A stretch of 52,480 nt of DNA from Streptomyces albipurpureus (GCF_023701525.1 NZ_JAMQAW010000009.1:104750-157229), one strand, 5' to 3'; shown: positions 34,179-41,681, counted from the first letter of the stretch. Made by a program: numbers and translations. The notes: generated by a model not told the origin, from the sequence alone.

Positions 34179-35003
34179 TCAGGGTTGGAGAAAGGCTACG
34201 GTGGCGTCGTCATGCACTTTGCCACGCGGCCAGCGCTTGCAGTCGGGATCGCTCAGCTCGGCCTGACGGACCTGGTCAATGAACTCTCCCGGGCCCTTGC
34301 GTTCAAGGATGTCGAGGCCTGTTGACCAGCTAGCGATCCTGAATTCATCAATGAGCCGTGCTGCTCCGTCGCTCAGCAACGCGGCTCGGACCAGTTTGCT
34401 ACGCGCCACACTGCCGGTGTGTGCTTCGGCTGCCGCTTGGGGATCCGCAGCAGCAACCCAGTAGCCCCCTGATGTGTTGCGCAGAGAGCGTTCCGCTTCG
34501 ACTAGCACACGGTGGGTTTCGCGATGCTCTGGAGAGTCTGACCGTGCGTGCTTGAGATCTCCCCGTATGTCCCTTGCAATCAAGGCAAGCCGTTGGTCCG
34601 AGACGGCAAGTGGTGTTGGCCCGCCGGAGTCGAGGGCCACGAGGGAGTCACCGAGTACCAGCCACTCGAAGTCTGTTGGTCGCTCGCGAAACATGGAGAC
34701 TGTGGCGGATGGTGAGAATGGATCATCTACGGCGCAGGTGCTGCGGTGAAGGTCAGCAGTCTGTTCAATCGCTGCTGCAAGGCAAGCGCTCAGAGTGATA
34801 TCCGCTCCGAGCGCTTCCCGAAACGCGGCGATACCCAGGTTGCGAGCAAACCAGGAGACGCCATGTACACACCCGGTTTCAAGTCCTTCCGGTGTACCGG
34901 CGCCGTCGATGACAACCGTGACTTCTGGGCTGGCTACCACAAAGTCTTCGTTGGCTCGCCCCGGGCGGCTCAAGCTGGCGGTCGAGACTCGCACGATGCT
35001 CAC
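34179..35003 (-). CDS. PP2C-like serine/threonine phosphatase
   Basis: About 274 residues. It shows the PP2C order SRPGRANEDFVV (motif 1), VTVVIDGAGT (motif 2, DGAG in place of DGHG), LVLGDSLVALD (motif 8-like) and ALLSDGAARL (late Asp), then HDDATVAFL, so the metal-binding aspartates seem mostly kept. Base composition is lower in G+C than in the core genes. It starts with GTG overlapping the TGA of the HTH regulator gene (GTGA), so the two are translated together. Substrate unknown; the coupled HTH protein is the first candidate. Confidence 0.75.
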   Translation of the reverse strand: MSIVRVSTASLSRPGRANEDFVVASPEVTVVIDGAGTPEGLETGCVHGVSWFARNLGIAAFREALGADITLSACLAAAIEQTADLHRSTCAVDDPFSPSATVSMFRERPTDFEWLVLGDSLVALDSGGPTPLAVSDQRLALIARDIRGDLKHARSDSPEHRETHRVLVEAERSLRNTSGGYWVAAADPQAAAEAHTGSVARSKLVRAALLSDGAARLIDEFRIASWSTGLDILERKGPGEFIDQVRQAELSDPDCKRWPRGKVHDDATVAFLQP

Positions 35004-35836
35004 GTTACTTCGTGCAGAAGCGCTTGAGTCAGTTCCCTGCTGCCAGACACGGCCTTGGTCTCCGTGCTGTAGTCGCAGCCGATGACCATGGAAAAGTCCG
35101 CCGTGCCTACCCGGTGGTAGAGGGTTGCCAGGTTGTTCGACAAGAAGTGGGCAACTCCCAGGGACCCGACGGCATGAACCCCGGCGATCAGGAGAAAGGA
35201 CCCCTTTCCATCTGGACGGGATAGCCTGCCAAAGTACGCGATGTCGCCGGGAATCGAGTCGGTTGGCGCATCTGATGGAGAGGTATGCACCCGCCCGCTG
35301 CGCCGTTCGATGATCGCCCATCGTCCGTCAGGCAGCATCTCGAAAGAGAGTTGCGGGTCCTTCCGTAGCGCCTCCGCTATCACAGCTGAAGACTTGGGCC
35401 CGCAGACAACGATGAGTTCATCGCGATTCAGATCGATTTCGCCAGTCGTCGGGATGTACTCAAGTTCGCCATTGAGTTGCAGCCGATGAGCGAGCCCCAA
35501 CAACTTTTGTCCCGTTGCGCTGTCCTCAACAGTGACATATTGGCGCTCGCCAACGCGTTGCGGCACGGCAACGCGGAGGTGCCGCCGACCTAGAAACGCA
35601 CGCTCGGCTGGTGGCCCAACATCGCGAAGCTGCGCGACGCGAGCCCTGCTAACGCCCATGATCTTGGCTACATCTGCCATCGAGTGGCCATGCTCTCGAA
35701 GCCAGGCGATGCTCTCCTTACGAATCCGCGATGTCTCGATCACGGCGTCCTGAAGTTCGGCCATGAGGTCAACTGCGGCTTTCACTCGCACCGCATGATT
35801 CTGCATCGAAGAGACACGTCGCACTTCTTCGATCAC
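35000..35836 (-). CDS. HTH regulator with a conserved uncharacterised C-terminal domain
   Basis: 278 residues. The N-terminal third contains a helix-turn-helix of sigma-region-4 type, RKESIAWLREHGHSMADVAKIMGVSRARVAQL. The C-terminal domain (LIVVCGPKSSAVIAEALRKD, WAIIERRSGRVHTSPSD, DIAYFGRLSRPDGKGSFLLIAGVHAVGSLGVAHFL) is a sensor-like fold that I have seen in other actinobacterial regulators but cannot name. The start may be ATG 35836 or the internal ATG 35806. It is coupled to the PP2C-like gene and divergent from an RsbW-like kinase across a repeat-rich promoter. Confidence 0.7.
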   Translation of the reverse strand: MIEEVRRVSSMQNHAVRVKAAVDLMAELQDAVIETSRIRKESIAWLREHGHSMADVAKIMGVSRARVAQLRDVGPPAERAFLGRRHLRVAVPQRVGERQYVTVEDSATGQKLLGLAHRLQLNGELEYIPTTGEIDLNRDELIVVCGPKSSAVIAEALRKDPQLSFEMLPDGRWAIIERRSGRVHTSPSDAPTDSIPGDIAYFGRLSRPDGKGSFLLIAGVHAVGSLGVAHFLSNNLATLYHRVGTADFSMVIGCDYSTETKAVSGSRELTQALLHEVT

Positions 35837-35895
35837 TGTTCGGTACCGTCCGATCTTGTCGTGGGGTGTGCCCGTAGGACCATGCTAAGGGGGAC

Positions 35896-35996
35896 TTGAC
35901 AGTGGCGCATGAGAGCATGCATCTTTGGTGGTAACCCCCTCTTACCAGGAGTGCCGGGGTGACTGTTCCGGTGGTAACCCTCCCTTAGCGAGGAGT
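35896..35996. promoter_or_regulatory. Divergent promoter region with repeated GGTGGTAACCC boxes
   Basis: TTGACA (35896-35901) and CATCTT (35920-35925) are spaced 18 bases apart. Downstream, a box of about 26 bases starting GGTGGTAACCC occurs at 35927-35952 and again at 35970-35996. The 17-base cores, GGTAACCCCCTCTTACC and GGTAACCCTCCCTTAGC, agree at 14 positions. A third, weaker copy is inverted at about 35884-35900. Copy 1 is itself a GGTAA/TTACC palindrome. The second copy ends at the ribosome-binding GAGGAG of the kinase gene. Confidence 0.6.
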
Positions 35997-36000
35997 CGCT

Positions 36001-36420
36001 GTGCGTTCCACTAGTAAAGAGGTGCTAGTCATCCCTCTGTTGCGGCAACGGAGGTTCCCTCGATCGCGAACCTCCGTTAGTGCCGCGCGAGACTTGGTAT
36101 GCCTCGCCCTCGCAGAATGGGGCGTCGTCGGTCTCCAGAGTGACGTAGTGCTTTGCCTTTCCGAGTTGGCTACAAATGCGCTGGCTCATGGAGTCCCTCC
36201 GGGCCGGGACTTCCACGTCTTGATCATGTTCGACGGCGACGTTGTCCGCGTCGAGGTTCGCGATAGTGGAGGTGGGACCCCTCTTGTCTGCGCACCTACC
36301 CAGGACCAAGTCTCCGGGCGCGGTTTACGCATTGTGGAAGAGCTAGCTCATCGTTGGGGAGTCCTGAAGCACCCAGTTGGCAAGACAGTGTGGATCGAGT
36401 TCCAACTAAGCTCCCTCTAG
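36001..36420 (+). CDS. RsbW/SpoIIAB-type ATP-binding kinase (anti-sigma factor-like), with TTA codon
   Basis: 139 residues with the GHKL ATPase boxes: N box LCLSELATNALAHG, G1 EVRDSGGGTPL and G2 GRGLRIVEELAHRWG. Such single-domain kinases usually bind sigma factors or STAS proteins, and dozens exist in streptomycetes. GTG 36001 follows GAGGAG by five bases. The leucine codon at 36325-36327 is TTA, so translation likely depends on bldA tRNA. It is the first of several small genes on the plus strand. Confidence 0.88.
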   Translation: MRSTSKEVLVIPLLRQRRFPRSRTSVSAARDLVCLALAEWGVVGLQSDVVLCLSELATNALAHGVPPGRDFHVLIMFDGDVVRVEVRDSGGGTPLVCAPTQDQVSGRGLRIVEELAHRWGVLKHPVGKTVWIEFQLSSL

Positions 36421-36586
36421 TGAGCAGTTGACCGCCGGACGGCCGCTTTGCCCTTCGGGCAAGCTCTCTTTTTGCTTGAGTTTTCTCGCTTATCCGATGG
36501 GGCCGGACCGGCCTGGGCCGGTAGGCGTCCATCTCGTGCCGTGTACACCACTCTGCCAATGCCAACAGTCGTCAAGGAGCGCTGTG

Positions 36587-36976
36587 ATGGGAATGACCCG
36601 GACCTTTCGGGAGCTGATCTGGACGCTCACGCTTTTCGAGGACAGGGGTGTTTCCGTGCATGTCGCCTGTGTCTCGGGAGAACCTGTGTGTGGTGCCGAT
36701 CCGGAGGGTGCTGAGGACTTCGGCGTTGAGGCCGCTGAGGCGTGGACGGAGCACCACTTTCGGCGGACCGGGCACCGTCGCTATCTGTTCTTCCAGTCCT
36801 TCACCAAGCAGTGGGACCCGCCCCCCGGGACAACGATCCCCGGACCATTGTGGGAGTCACCACATGAAGAAGACCCGTACCGCTTGTCCGGTGGTCCTCT
36901 TCTTTGGAATCACCTTGTCCCTGGTGTTGCTGTTCCTGCTGGTGAGATACCAGCCCTGAGAACGTCCACCCCCTGA
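36587..36976 (+). CDS. Small hypothetical protein, DUF7848-like pattern
   Basis: About 129 residues from ATG 36587 (behind AAGGAG) reading GMTRTFRELIWTLTLFEDRG. It has paired cysteines (ACVSGEPVCGAD) and then AAEAWTEHHFRRTGHRRYLF, a Cys/Trp/His arrangement I associate with small streptomycete DUF7848-type proteins found near RsbW-like kinases. The last 45 residues are Pro-rich and overlap another small reading frame, so the natural end is uncertain. Function unknown. Confidence 0.5.
   Translation: MGMTRTFRELIWTLTLFEDRGVSVHVACVSGEPVCGADPEGAEDFGVEAAEAWTEHHFRRTGHRRYLFFQSFTKQWDPPPGTTIPGPLWESPHEEDPYRLSGGPLLWNHLVPGVAVPAGEIPALRTSTP
36864..36959 (+). CDS. 31-residue single-span membrane peptide
   Basis: ATG 36864 opens MKKTRTACPVVLFFGITLSL and continues with more hydrophobic residues to VRYQP. 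The pattern is one membrane helix with a basic N terminus. GGGAG lies eight bases upstream. It is nested in another frame of the preceding gene's end, so at least one of the two is mis-called there. Confidence 0.4.
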   Translation: MKKTRTACPVVLFFGITLSLVLLFLLVRYQP

Positions 36977-37026
36977 ATACCCGGCCAAGGAAATGCAGCG
37001 GGATTATCAAGCGGGGTGGCGAAAAA

Positions 37027-37068
37027 GGCCCGCCCGACCAAGCCCGGACAGCAGCAGTCGGGCGGGCC
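37027..37068 (-). terminator. Hairpin with a T tract on the minus strand
   Basis: GGCCCGCCCGAC (37027-37038) pairs perfectly with GTCGGGCGGGCC (37057-37068). The bases before the left arm are GAAAAA, so on the minus strand the hairpin is followed by TTTTTC, a classical intrinsic terminator. No minus-strand gene lies close to its right; it may block antisense transcription or act both ways. Confidence 0.6.
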
Positions 37069-37101
37069 ATACGAGCACCACACCCATAGAAGGGATCTGG
37101 G

Positions 37102-37194
37102 ATGGAACCGTGGATTCTCGGCGAGTGCAAGCACGAGTGGGTCAAGTGGAGTGGGGCGAACCGGTGTCGTAAGTGCGGTGCGCCGCAGAGCTGA
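37102..37194 (+). CDS. 30-residue putative zinc-ribbon peptide
   Basis: ATG 37102 gives MEPWILGECKHEWVKWSGAN followed by RCRKCGAPQS. The C-x-H and C-x2-C spacing suggests a miniature zinc-binding knuckle. A purine-rich AGAAGGGA precedes the start at a workable distance. Such micro-zinc-ribbon proteins are common next to streptomycete regulators but are usually not annotated. Confidence 0.5.
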   Translation: MEPWILGECKHEWVKWSGANRCRKCGAPQS

Positions 37195-37258
37195 CAACTA
37201 GCCAAGAGGGAGGGGCACCGGGCAGCCTGGTGCGCCTCCCAGCAGCGATGGGAAGTAC

Positions 37259-38056
37259 ATGGTGGAACGAGTCCAGTGGGAAGAGCTTCCGGCCGTGCTC
37301 CGGGAGGCCGTTGAAGCTTGCACCGGCCCGGTGATCACGTCGGAGAGTGTGACCAGTGGTTTCAACTGCTCGCTCGCCTTGGTCGTGCACACCCATAAGG
37401 CGGGTTCGCTGTTCCTCAAGGGCGTTCGTCTGTCCGACGATGTCGGAATGGCTGGGCTGCGCTGCGAGGAACAGATCGGCGGTGTGGTGGGCGGTATCAG
37501 CCCGACCATCCGTTACCGCTTTGAACGGGCTGGATGGCGATGTCTGGCCTTCGGTTACGTGGATGGCCGGCATGCCGACTACGGCCCTGGCACGGGAGAC
37601 CTCGGGACCATCGCGCTCACTGTGGGTCGCATGCATCAGCTGCCGGTTCCTGCGGTGCCTCTCGTCCAGCTCTCGGAGCGATTCGCCGGGTGCTTGCGTC
37701 CCGGCGAGGCGGATGCGCTCAAGGGGTCGCACCTCCTTCACACGGATATGAATCCTCACAACGTCCTGATCGGCGCGGCGGACGGTCGCGCTTACGTCGT
37801 CGACTGGGCCATGCCCGCGATAGGACCCGCCTGGGTCGATGCGGCGTATCTGGCCACTTGGCTCATGAGCTATGGGCATACGCCCGAGGACGCACATACG
37901 TGGCTGTCTGGCCAGCCCAGTTGGCGGCAGGCTGATCGCGGGGCCGTCGAAGCGTTCGTAGCCGTAACGTGCCGTGACTTCTCGGAGAGCGTGGGCGAGG
38001 AGAACGCGGCGACCAGTAACGCGCGCTTTCGGCATCTGCTCGACTTCATGTGCTAG
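37259..38056 (+). CDS. Phosphotransferase (APH family)
   Basis: 265 residues with the aminoglycoside-phosphotransferase/choline-kinase fold. The catalytic loop is HLLHTDMNPHNVLIG and the metal-binding motif YVVDWAMPAIGPAWVDAAYL, where DW is intact; the N-terminal lobe has SLFLKGVRL with the ATP-site lysine. Substrate unknown. Similar kinases occur beside streptomycete accessory regulators and need not be antibiotic-resistance enzymes. ATG 37259 follows GGGAAG. Confidence 0.8.
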   Translation: MVERVQWEELPAVLREAVEACTGPVITSESVTSGFNCSLALVVHTHKAGSLFLKGVRLSDDVGMAGLRCEEQIGGVVGGISPTIRYRFERAGWRCLAFGYVDGRHADYGPGTGDLGTIALTVGRMHQLPVPAVPLVQLSERFAGCLRPGEADALKGSHLLHTDMNPHNVLIGAADGRAYVVDWAMPAIGPAWVDAAYLATWLMSYGHTPEDAHTWLSGQPSWRQADRGAVEAFVAVTCRDFSESVGEENAATSNARFRHLLDFMC

Positions 38057-38141
38057 TCAGCCACCGACGCGGGCAACTTCGGTAGTCGCACCCACTGCCC
38101 AGCGTCACTACATGCCCGCCGGGTCAGATCGAGTGCGCTGT

Positions 38142-38414
38142 CTACTCGTCGCCTTCGCGCGGATCGGCTACGGGCCGGTCCGCGACATAGGTTCCTCGGC
38201 TCGGCACGGTGTAGACGTGCCCCGACGCCCGCAGGACCGCGAGGGCGGAGCGGACCGTGTTCCTCGCTACTCCGTAACGCTCGACCAGTTCCTTCTCTGA
38301 GGGGACCGGGCGACCAGGGGCCAGCTCACCCCGTTCGATCTCTCCGCCCAGGTCGGCAGCGATCTGCCGGTACGGGGGCTCTGGCGCCCTCGGGTCAATC
38401 TCACGCGCTGCCAT
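38142..38414 (-). CDS. Short GntR family regulator
   Basis: About 90 residues consisting only of the winged helix: PPYRQIAADLGGEIERGELAPGRPVPSEKELVERYGVARNTVRSALAVLRASGHVYTVPSRGTYV. There is no effector domain, as in small GntR proteins of actinobacterial mobile elements. ATG 38414 has no ribosome-binding site, so it may be leaderless. It is divergent from the 112-residue gene, and a shared repeat lies in both promoters. Confidence 0.85.
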   Translation of the reverse strand: MAAREIDPRAPEPPYRQIAADLGGEIERGELAPGRPVPSEKELVERYGVARNTVRSALAVLRASGHVYTVPSRGTYVADRPVADPREGDE

Positions 38415-38424
38415 ACGCCGAAGC

Positions 38425-38501
38425 GTAGACAACGGACCTCACCACATGGGTAGCCTAGTCAGGCCTGAACATGCCTAGACGGACCTATACCGGTTGTCTA
38501 C
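38425..38501. promoter_or_regulatory. Paired GTTGTCTAC motifs in divergent promoters
   Basis: GTAGACAAC (38425-38433) and GTTGTCTAC (38493-38501) are exact inverted copies 59 bases apart, so the same box reads outward toward each of the two divergent genes. TTGTCTA is close to a half-site of GntR operators. Further TAGAC boxes lie between them. The small GntR is the likely binder. Confidence 0.55.
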
Positions 38502-38584
38502 CGTCCCAAACAACAACGCCCCGACAAGCCGCAGCAACGGCCTATCGGGGCTCACCGAACAGCTTCAGAGGAGCTGAACGACGT

Positions 38585-38923
38585 ATGTGTGATCGTATCG
38601 CCCGGGCACTCGTATGGGTGCTGAACGTACTGCCGTGGACCCGCCGCCCCCAGCCCGGACGGCACTCCGCCAGCTACCTCACCACAACGGCCCCGGAACC
38701 GGACCCCGGCCCCAACTCCTGCGCATGGTCCCGACCGTGGACCGGCCCCAGCTCAGAACTCGCCCGCTCGATCTTCCGAGCCGAAGAGGCGCAGTTACTC
38801 ATCCCCGAGTGCCGAGAGCGGTTCTTCGCCACCGCATGGGCCGAGCACGGCTATGACTACCCGTACACCGCCACCACCGGCGTCCACCAAGTCTCGTTCA
38901 CTACAGCGGCGGTAGCCGCATGA
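38585..38923 (+). CDS. Hypothetical protein of the GntR-adjacent pair, with TTA codon
   Basis: 112 residues starting MCDRIARALVWVLNVLPWTR, a short amphipathic or hydrophobic N-terminal helix, followed by a conserved-looking core (SELARSIFRAEEAQLLIPECRERFFATAWAEHGYDYPYT). No family recognised. GAGGAG precedes the ATG. Leu71 is encoded by TTA (38795-38797). Its stop overlaps the start of the zinc-ribbon gene (ATGA), so the two are co-translated. Confidence 0.6.
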   Translation: MCDRIARALVWVLNVLPWTRRPQPGRHSASYLTTTAPEPDPGPNSCAWSRPWTGPSSELARSIFRAEEAQLLIPECRERFFATAWAEHGYDYPYTATTGVHQVSFTTAAVAA

Positions 38924-39123
38924 GCACCGACGAACTCTTCCCCGACATCTCACCCGACCCGGTCGCCCACTGCTGCGACTGCGGCAAACTCACCCGAGCC
39001 CCCATCACCATCCGCCATATCGGCAGCACCAACGGACCCGGGACCACCCTCTACACCTGCCCCCACTGCTTCCCCAACCATGATCCGGGCCCCACCCCCA
39101 GCAACATCATCTGCACGGGGTAG
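38920..39123 (+). CDS. 67-residue zinc-ribbon protein
   Basis: MSTDELFPDISPDPVAHCCD is followed by a second knuckle, LYTCPHCFPNH. The CDCGK and CPHC pairs form a C-x2-C...C-x2-C zinc ribbon. The gene overlaps the upstream stop by four bases. Function unknown; it could bridge the preceding protein to nucleic acid or to another protein. Confidence 0.65.
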   Translation: MSTDELFPDISPDPVAHCCDCGKLTRAPITIRHIGSTNGPGTTLYTCPHCFPNHDPGPTPSNIICTG

Positions 39124-39266
39124 ACGGCGCGCTCAGAGGGCAGAACGTCCCGTCCGGCCTTCTGGAGAGCTCCCGCTGCCGCCACACCAAGTGATCGCCT
39201 CTGGCTGGTGCGGTGAGTAGAGCAGCGGGATCGTGAGTGCCTGGAATCGCTTGGCGGCGACGCTGT

Positions 39267-39518
39267 TCAGTGGATGATGTCGACGGCGGTGATGGTGAGG
39301 ACACTGTCGTGCACCCAGTACAGAACGATGGCGGTGGGGAAGGAAACCACGCGCCTGTCCTTGGTCTGGGGGGTGCCTGGGGCCTGCTCCGAGCCGAGCC
39401 CGTAGGGCGAACTCGCCAGCCGACGCATCCCGGCATCCAGCGCGTCCCGCACTCCTGGCTTCATCGCCGTCCGCTGCGTGCGGGCCCGGTCCGTGTATTG
39501 GACCTGGTAGCGGCTCAC
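39267..39518 (-). CDS. RelE/ParE-type toxin
   Basis: 83 residues starting SRYQVQYTDRARTQRTAMKP after a GTG that overlaps the antitoxin stop (GTGA). The strands VVSFPTAIVLYWVHDSVLTITAVDIIH match the RelE/ParE fold. The family includes mRNA interferases and gyrase poisons; which applies here cannot be told from sequence. The gene pair is compact and lies at the right edge of the accessory island. Confidence 0.75.
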   Translation of the reverse strand: MSRYQVQYTDRARTQRTAMKPGVRDALDAGMRRLASSPYGLGSEQAPGTPQTKDRRVVSFPTAIVLYWVHDSVLTITAVDIIH

Positions 39519-39817
39519 GCGGCCTCTTCTCCGGCCGGGTCGTACCCTTCCAGGTCTTCCATCAGGGTGCAGCCGGCGAAGTCCCCGGCCGCGAGCCGGT
39601 CCATCTCCGCGTTGATCTCGGACCATGCCTCGGCCGGCAAGGCCCACGTCGCCAGCGTCTGCGCCAACTGGAACGCGGGAGTCCGTCCGATCTCGGCCTC
39701 GAACTCCGCCAACCGCTCGGGCTCACCGGCGAGCGTCGCGCGTACCCCGTCGATGGTCGCCGGAATCTGTACCTCCCGGCCGTCGACGAGCGTTGTCCAG
39801 GTTGTCTTCTCAGCCAT
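39515..39817 (-). CDS. Antitoxin partner of the RelE-type toxin
   Basis: 100 residues from ATG 39817, which lies behind AAGGAGG. Sequence blocks are TTWTTLVDGREVQIPATIDGVRATLAGEPERLAEFEAEIG and a C-terminal acidic tail (MEDLEGYDPAGEEAA) that would bind the basic toxin. I do not recognise a DNA-binding motif with certainty. The order (antitoxin first) and GTGA overlap are typical of type II toxin-antitoxin operons. Confidence 0.65.
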   Translation of the reverse strand: MAEKTTWTTLVDGREVQIPATIDGVRATLAGEPERLAEFEAEIGRTPAFQLAQTLATWALPAEAWSEINAEMDRLAAGDFAGCTLMEDLEGYDPAGEEAA

Positions 39818-39990
39818 GGTGAGCAGCCTCCTTCTACCGAAGCCCAACCGTATGCCGCCCATACTCGGCCTGAGTACGGGCCGTGCGGTGATTCACTCCC
39901 GGGAGCGACCAACGGGCCCGTCTGATGCCCAGTCACCCACCTGGCCCCCAAGCACGCGCCCTCCGGGCCCGTCCATGATCCGCTGGAGGT

Positions 39991-41094
39991 GTGCAGCCCC
40001 CAGAGCGGTCACGACTTCTGCCCGAGCCCGTGCGGCGGCTCGCCGCCTGGTGTGTGGTGCTGCTGCTGGTCGCCGGGGTCGCGGCGGTGGTGATCTGGCT
40101 GATCGGGTATCTGCGGACCGCGGTCACTCCGGTGCTGCTCGCGCTGCTCGGTACCGCGCTTCTCGGGCCGCTGTACCGGTGGCTGGTCCGGATGAAGGTT
40201 CAGCGGTCGCTGGCGGCCGGGCTCACCTGTGCGGCGGTACTCGCGGTCGTGGGCGGGGCCGTCTACATCATCGTCGGCGCCCTCGTGGACACCGGTGATC
40301 AGATCGTCGCCTCGCTGCGGCAGGCCGCCGAGGGGATCGCCAAGCACTTCGGGGCCGCTGGGACCTCGCTGGGCGATCTGGCCGCCAATGCCAAGGACCT
40401 GCTCGGCAAGTTCGGTGGGACCGCCGCTTCCGGAGTGATCAGCGGGCTCAGCGTGGTGGGGGAGATGATCGCCATCGCTGTGCTCGCCCTGCTGCTGATC
40501 TTCTTCTTCCTCCGCGACTCGGACCGGGCGGCCGGTCTGGCCCGAGCCATCGCTCCCGGGCGCAACGCCAAGGTCGTCGAAGCCATGGGGCGGCGGGCCT
40601 TCGGCGCCGTCGAGGGCTTTATGCGGGGGACCACGCTGATCGCGCTGATCGACGCCGTCTGCATCACCATCGGTCTGCTGATCCTGCGCGTCCCGGGGGC
40701 GCTCGGCCTTGGTGCGCTGGTGTTCGTCGGCGCGTACATCCCCTATCTCGGTGCCTTCCTCTCCGGCGCGGTCGCGGTGCTGGTGGCACTCGCCGACCGG
40801 GGTTGGGTGATCGCGCTCTGGGTGCTCGGCGTCGTCCTCGCCGTGCAGGTGCTGGAGGGCCATGTACTGCAACCCATGATCCAGAGCCGTACGGTCCAGA
40901 TGCATCCGGCCGTCGTCATGCTGGCCATCACCGCCGGGGCCGGGGTGGCCGGGATCCTGGGGATGCTCTTCGCCGTCCCCGTGACCGCCGCGGCCTTCGG
41001 GATCATCAGCGAGCTACGGGAGCTGTACGGCGGTGACGGCTCCGAGGAGCCCGGTCAAGCGGCGGTGGAAGGGCCGCCGCCAAAGTCCCCGTAA
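39991..41094 (+). CDS. AI-2E family transporter
   Basis: 367 residues with about seven to eight membrane segments, the pattern of the AI-2 exporter/TqsA superfamily (PerM): WCVVLLLVAGVAAVVIWLIGYL, VGEMIAIAVLALLLIFFFLRDSDR, VFVGAYIPYLGAFLSGAVAVLVAL and the conserved HVLQPMIQSRTVQMHPAVVML. Despite the name, most members have unknown substrates. GTG 39991 sits only one base after GGAGG, so the exact start is unsure. Confidence 0.88.
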   Translation: MQPPERSRLLPEPVRRLAAWCVVLLLVAGVAAVVIWLIGYLRTAVTPVLLALLGTALLGPLYRWLVRMKVQRSLAAGLTCAAVLAVVGGAVYIIVGALVDTGDQIVASLRQAAEGIAKHFGAAGTSLGDLAANAKDLLGKFGGTAASGVISGLSVVGEMIAIAVLALLLIFFFLRDSDRAAGLARAIAPGRNAKVVEAMGRRAFGAVEGFMRGTTLIALIDAVCITIGLLILRVPGALGLGALVFVGAYIPYLGAFLSGAVAVLVALADRGWVIALWVLGVVLAVQVLEGHVLQPMIQSRTVQMHPAVVMLAITAGAGVAGILGMLFAVPVTAAAFGIISELRELYGGDGSEEPGQAAVEGPPPKSP

Positions 41095-41237
41095 GGGCCC
41101 GAGGGCATTCGCCTGAAGCGGCGTCGGGCGTTGGCCGCTCGCGGTGGGCGACTCATCACCCGCTACGAAGCCAACACCCTCGCCCCGGTCAGCAAAAGGC
41201 GCCTGTGAACAGCGTCATCGCGATCAGTTCGCACCCT

Positions 41238-41681
41238 TCACCGATCCTCCGGCTCGAAGGCCCGCGCGACGGCGAGGCTGTCCTCGTAGACGTGGTGCCG
41301 GGTGACAAGCCCGTCCTCGATGGTGAGGTGCAGGGCGAACCGCGCGCGATACGCACGCTTGGTGGGCCGGGCCATCTGGCGGATCTCGCCGAGCACCACC
41401 GCGTCGTTTCCGTCAATGAGGATGCGCTCGACTTCGGTCGCCACCTGCTCCGGCAGGTGGTGCTCGGCGAGCTCGCGATAGTGGGCTGCCGCGTCGGCCC
41501 GGGTGGACCGGTGACGTATCCACGGAGTGGCAGCCCTACCGTGTTCGTCCTCCGGCCAGCTCAGCTTCCAATCACCCTGCTCGGCATACAACTCGGCGAT
41601 GTGCTCGGGGTCCCCTTCGCCGATCCTGCGCAGCAGATCGTGAACCACCGCGCGGGTATCCGTTGGTGCGGCTGTGGACAT
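41238..41681 (-). CDS. SnoaL-like (NTF2 fold) protein
   Basis: About 147 residues. AVVHDLLRRIGEGDPEHIAELYAEQGDWKLSWP and the final strands RARFALHLTIEDGLVTRHHVYEDSLAVARAF match the NTF2-like fold of SnoaL polyketide cyclases, ketosteroid isomerases and limonene-epoxide-hydrolase relatives. Function cannot be assigned. ATG 41681 follows GGAGAGG; the longer start at 41735 is less likely. Confidence 0.82.
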   Translation of the reverse strand: MSTAAPTDTRAVVHDLLRRIGEGDPEHIAELYAEQGDWKLSWPEDEHGRAATPWIRHRSTRADAAAHYRELAEHHLPEQVATEVERILIDGNDAVVLGEIRQMARPTKRAYRARFALHLTIEDGLVTRHHVYEDSLAVARAFEPEDR

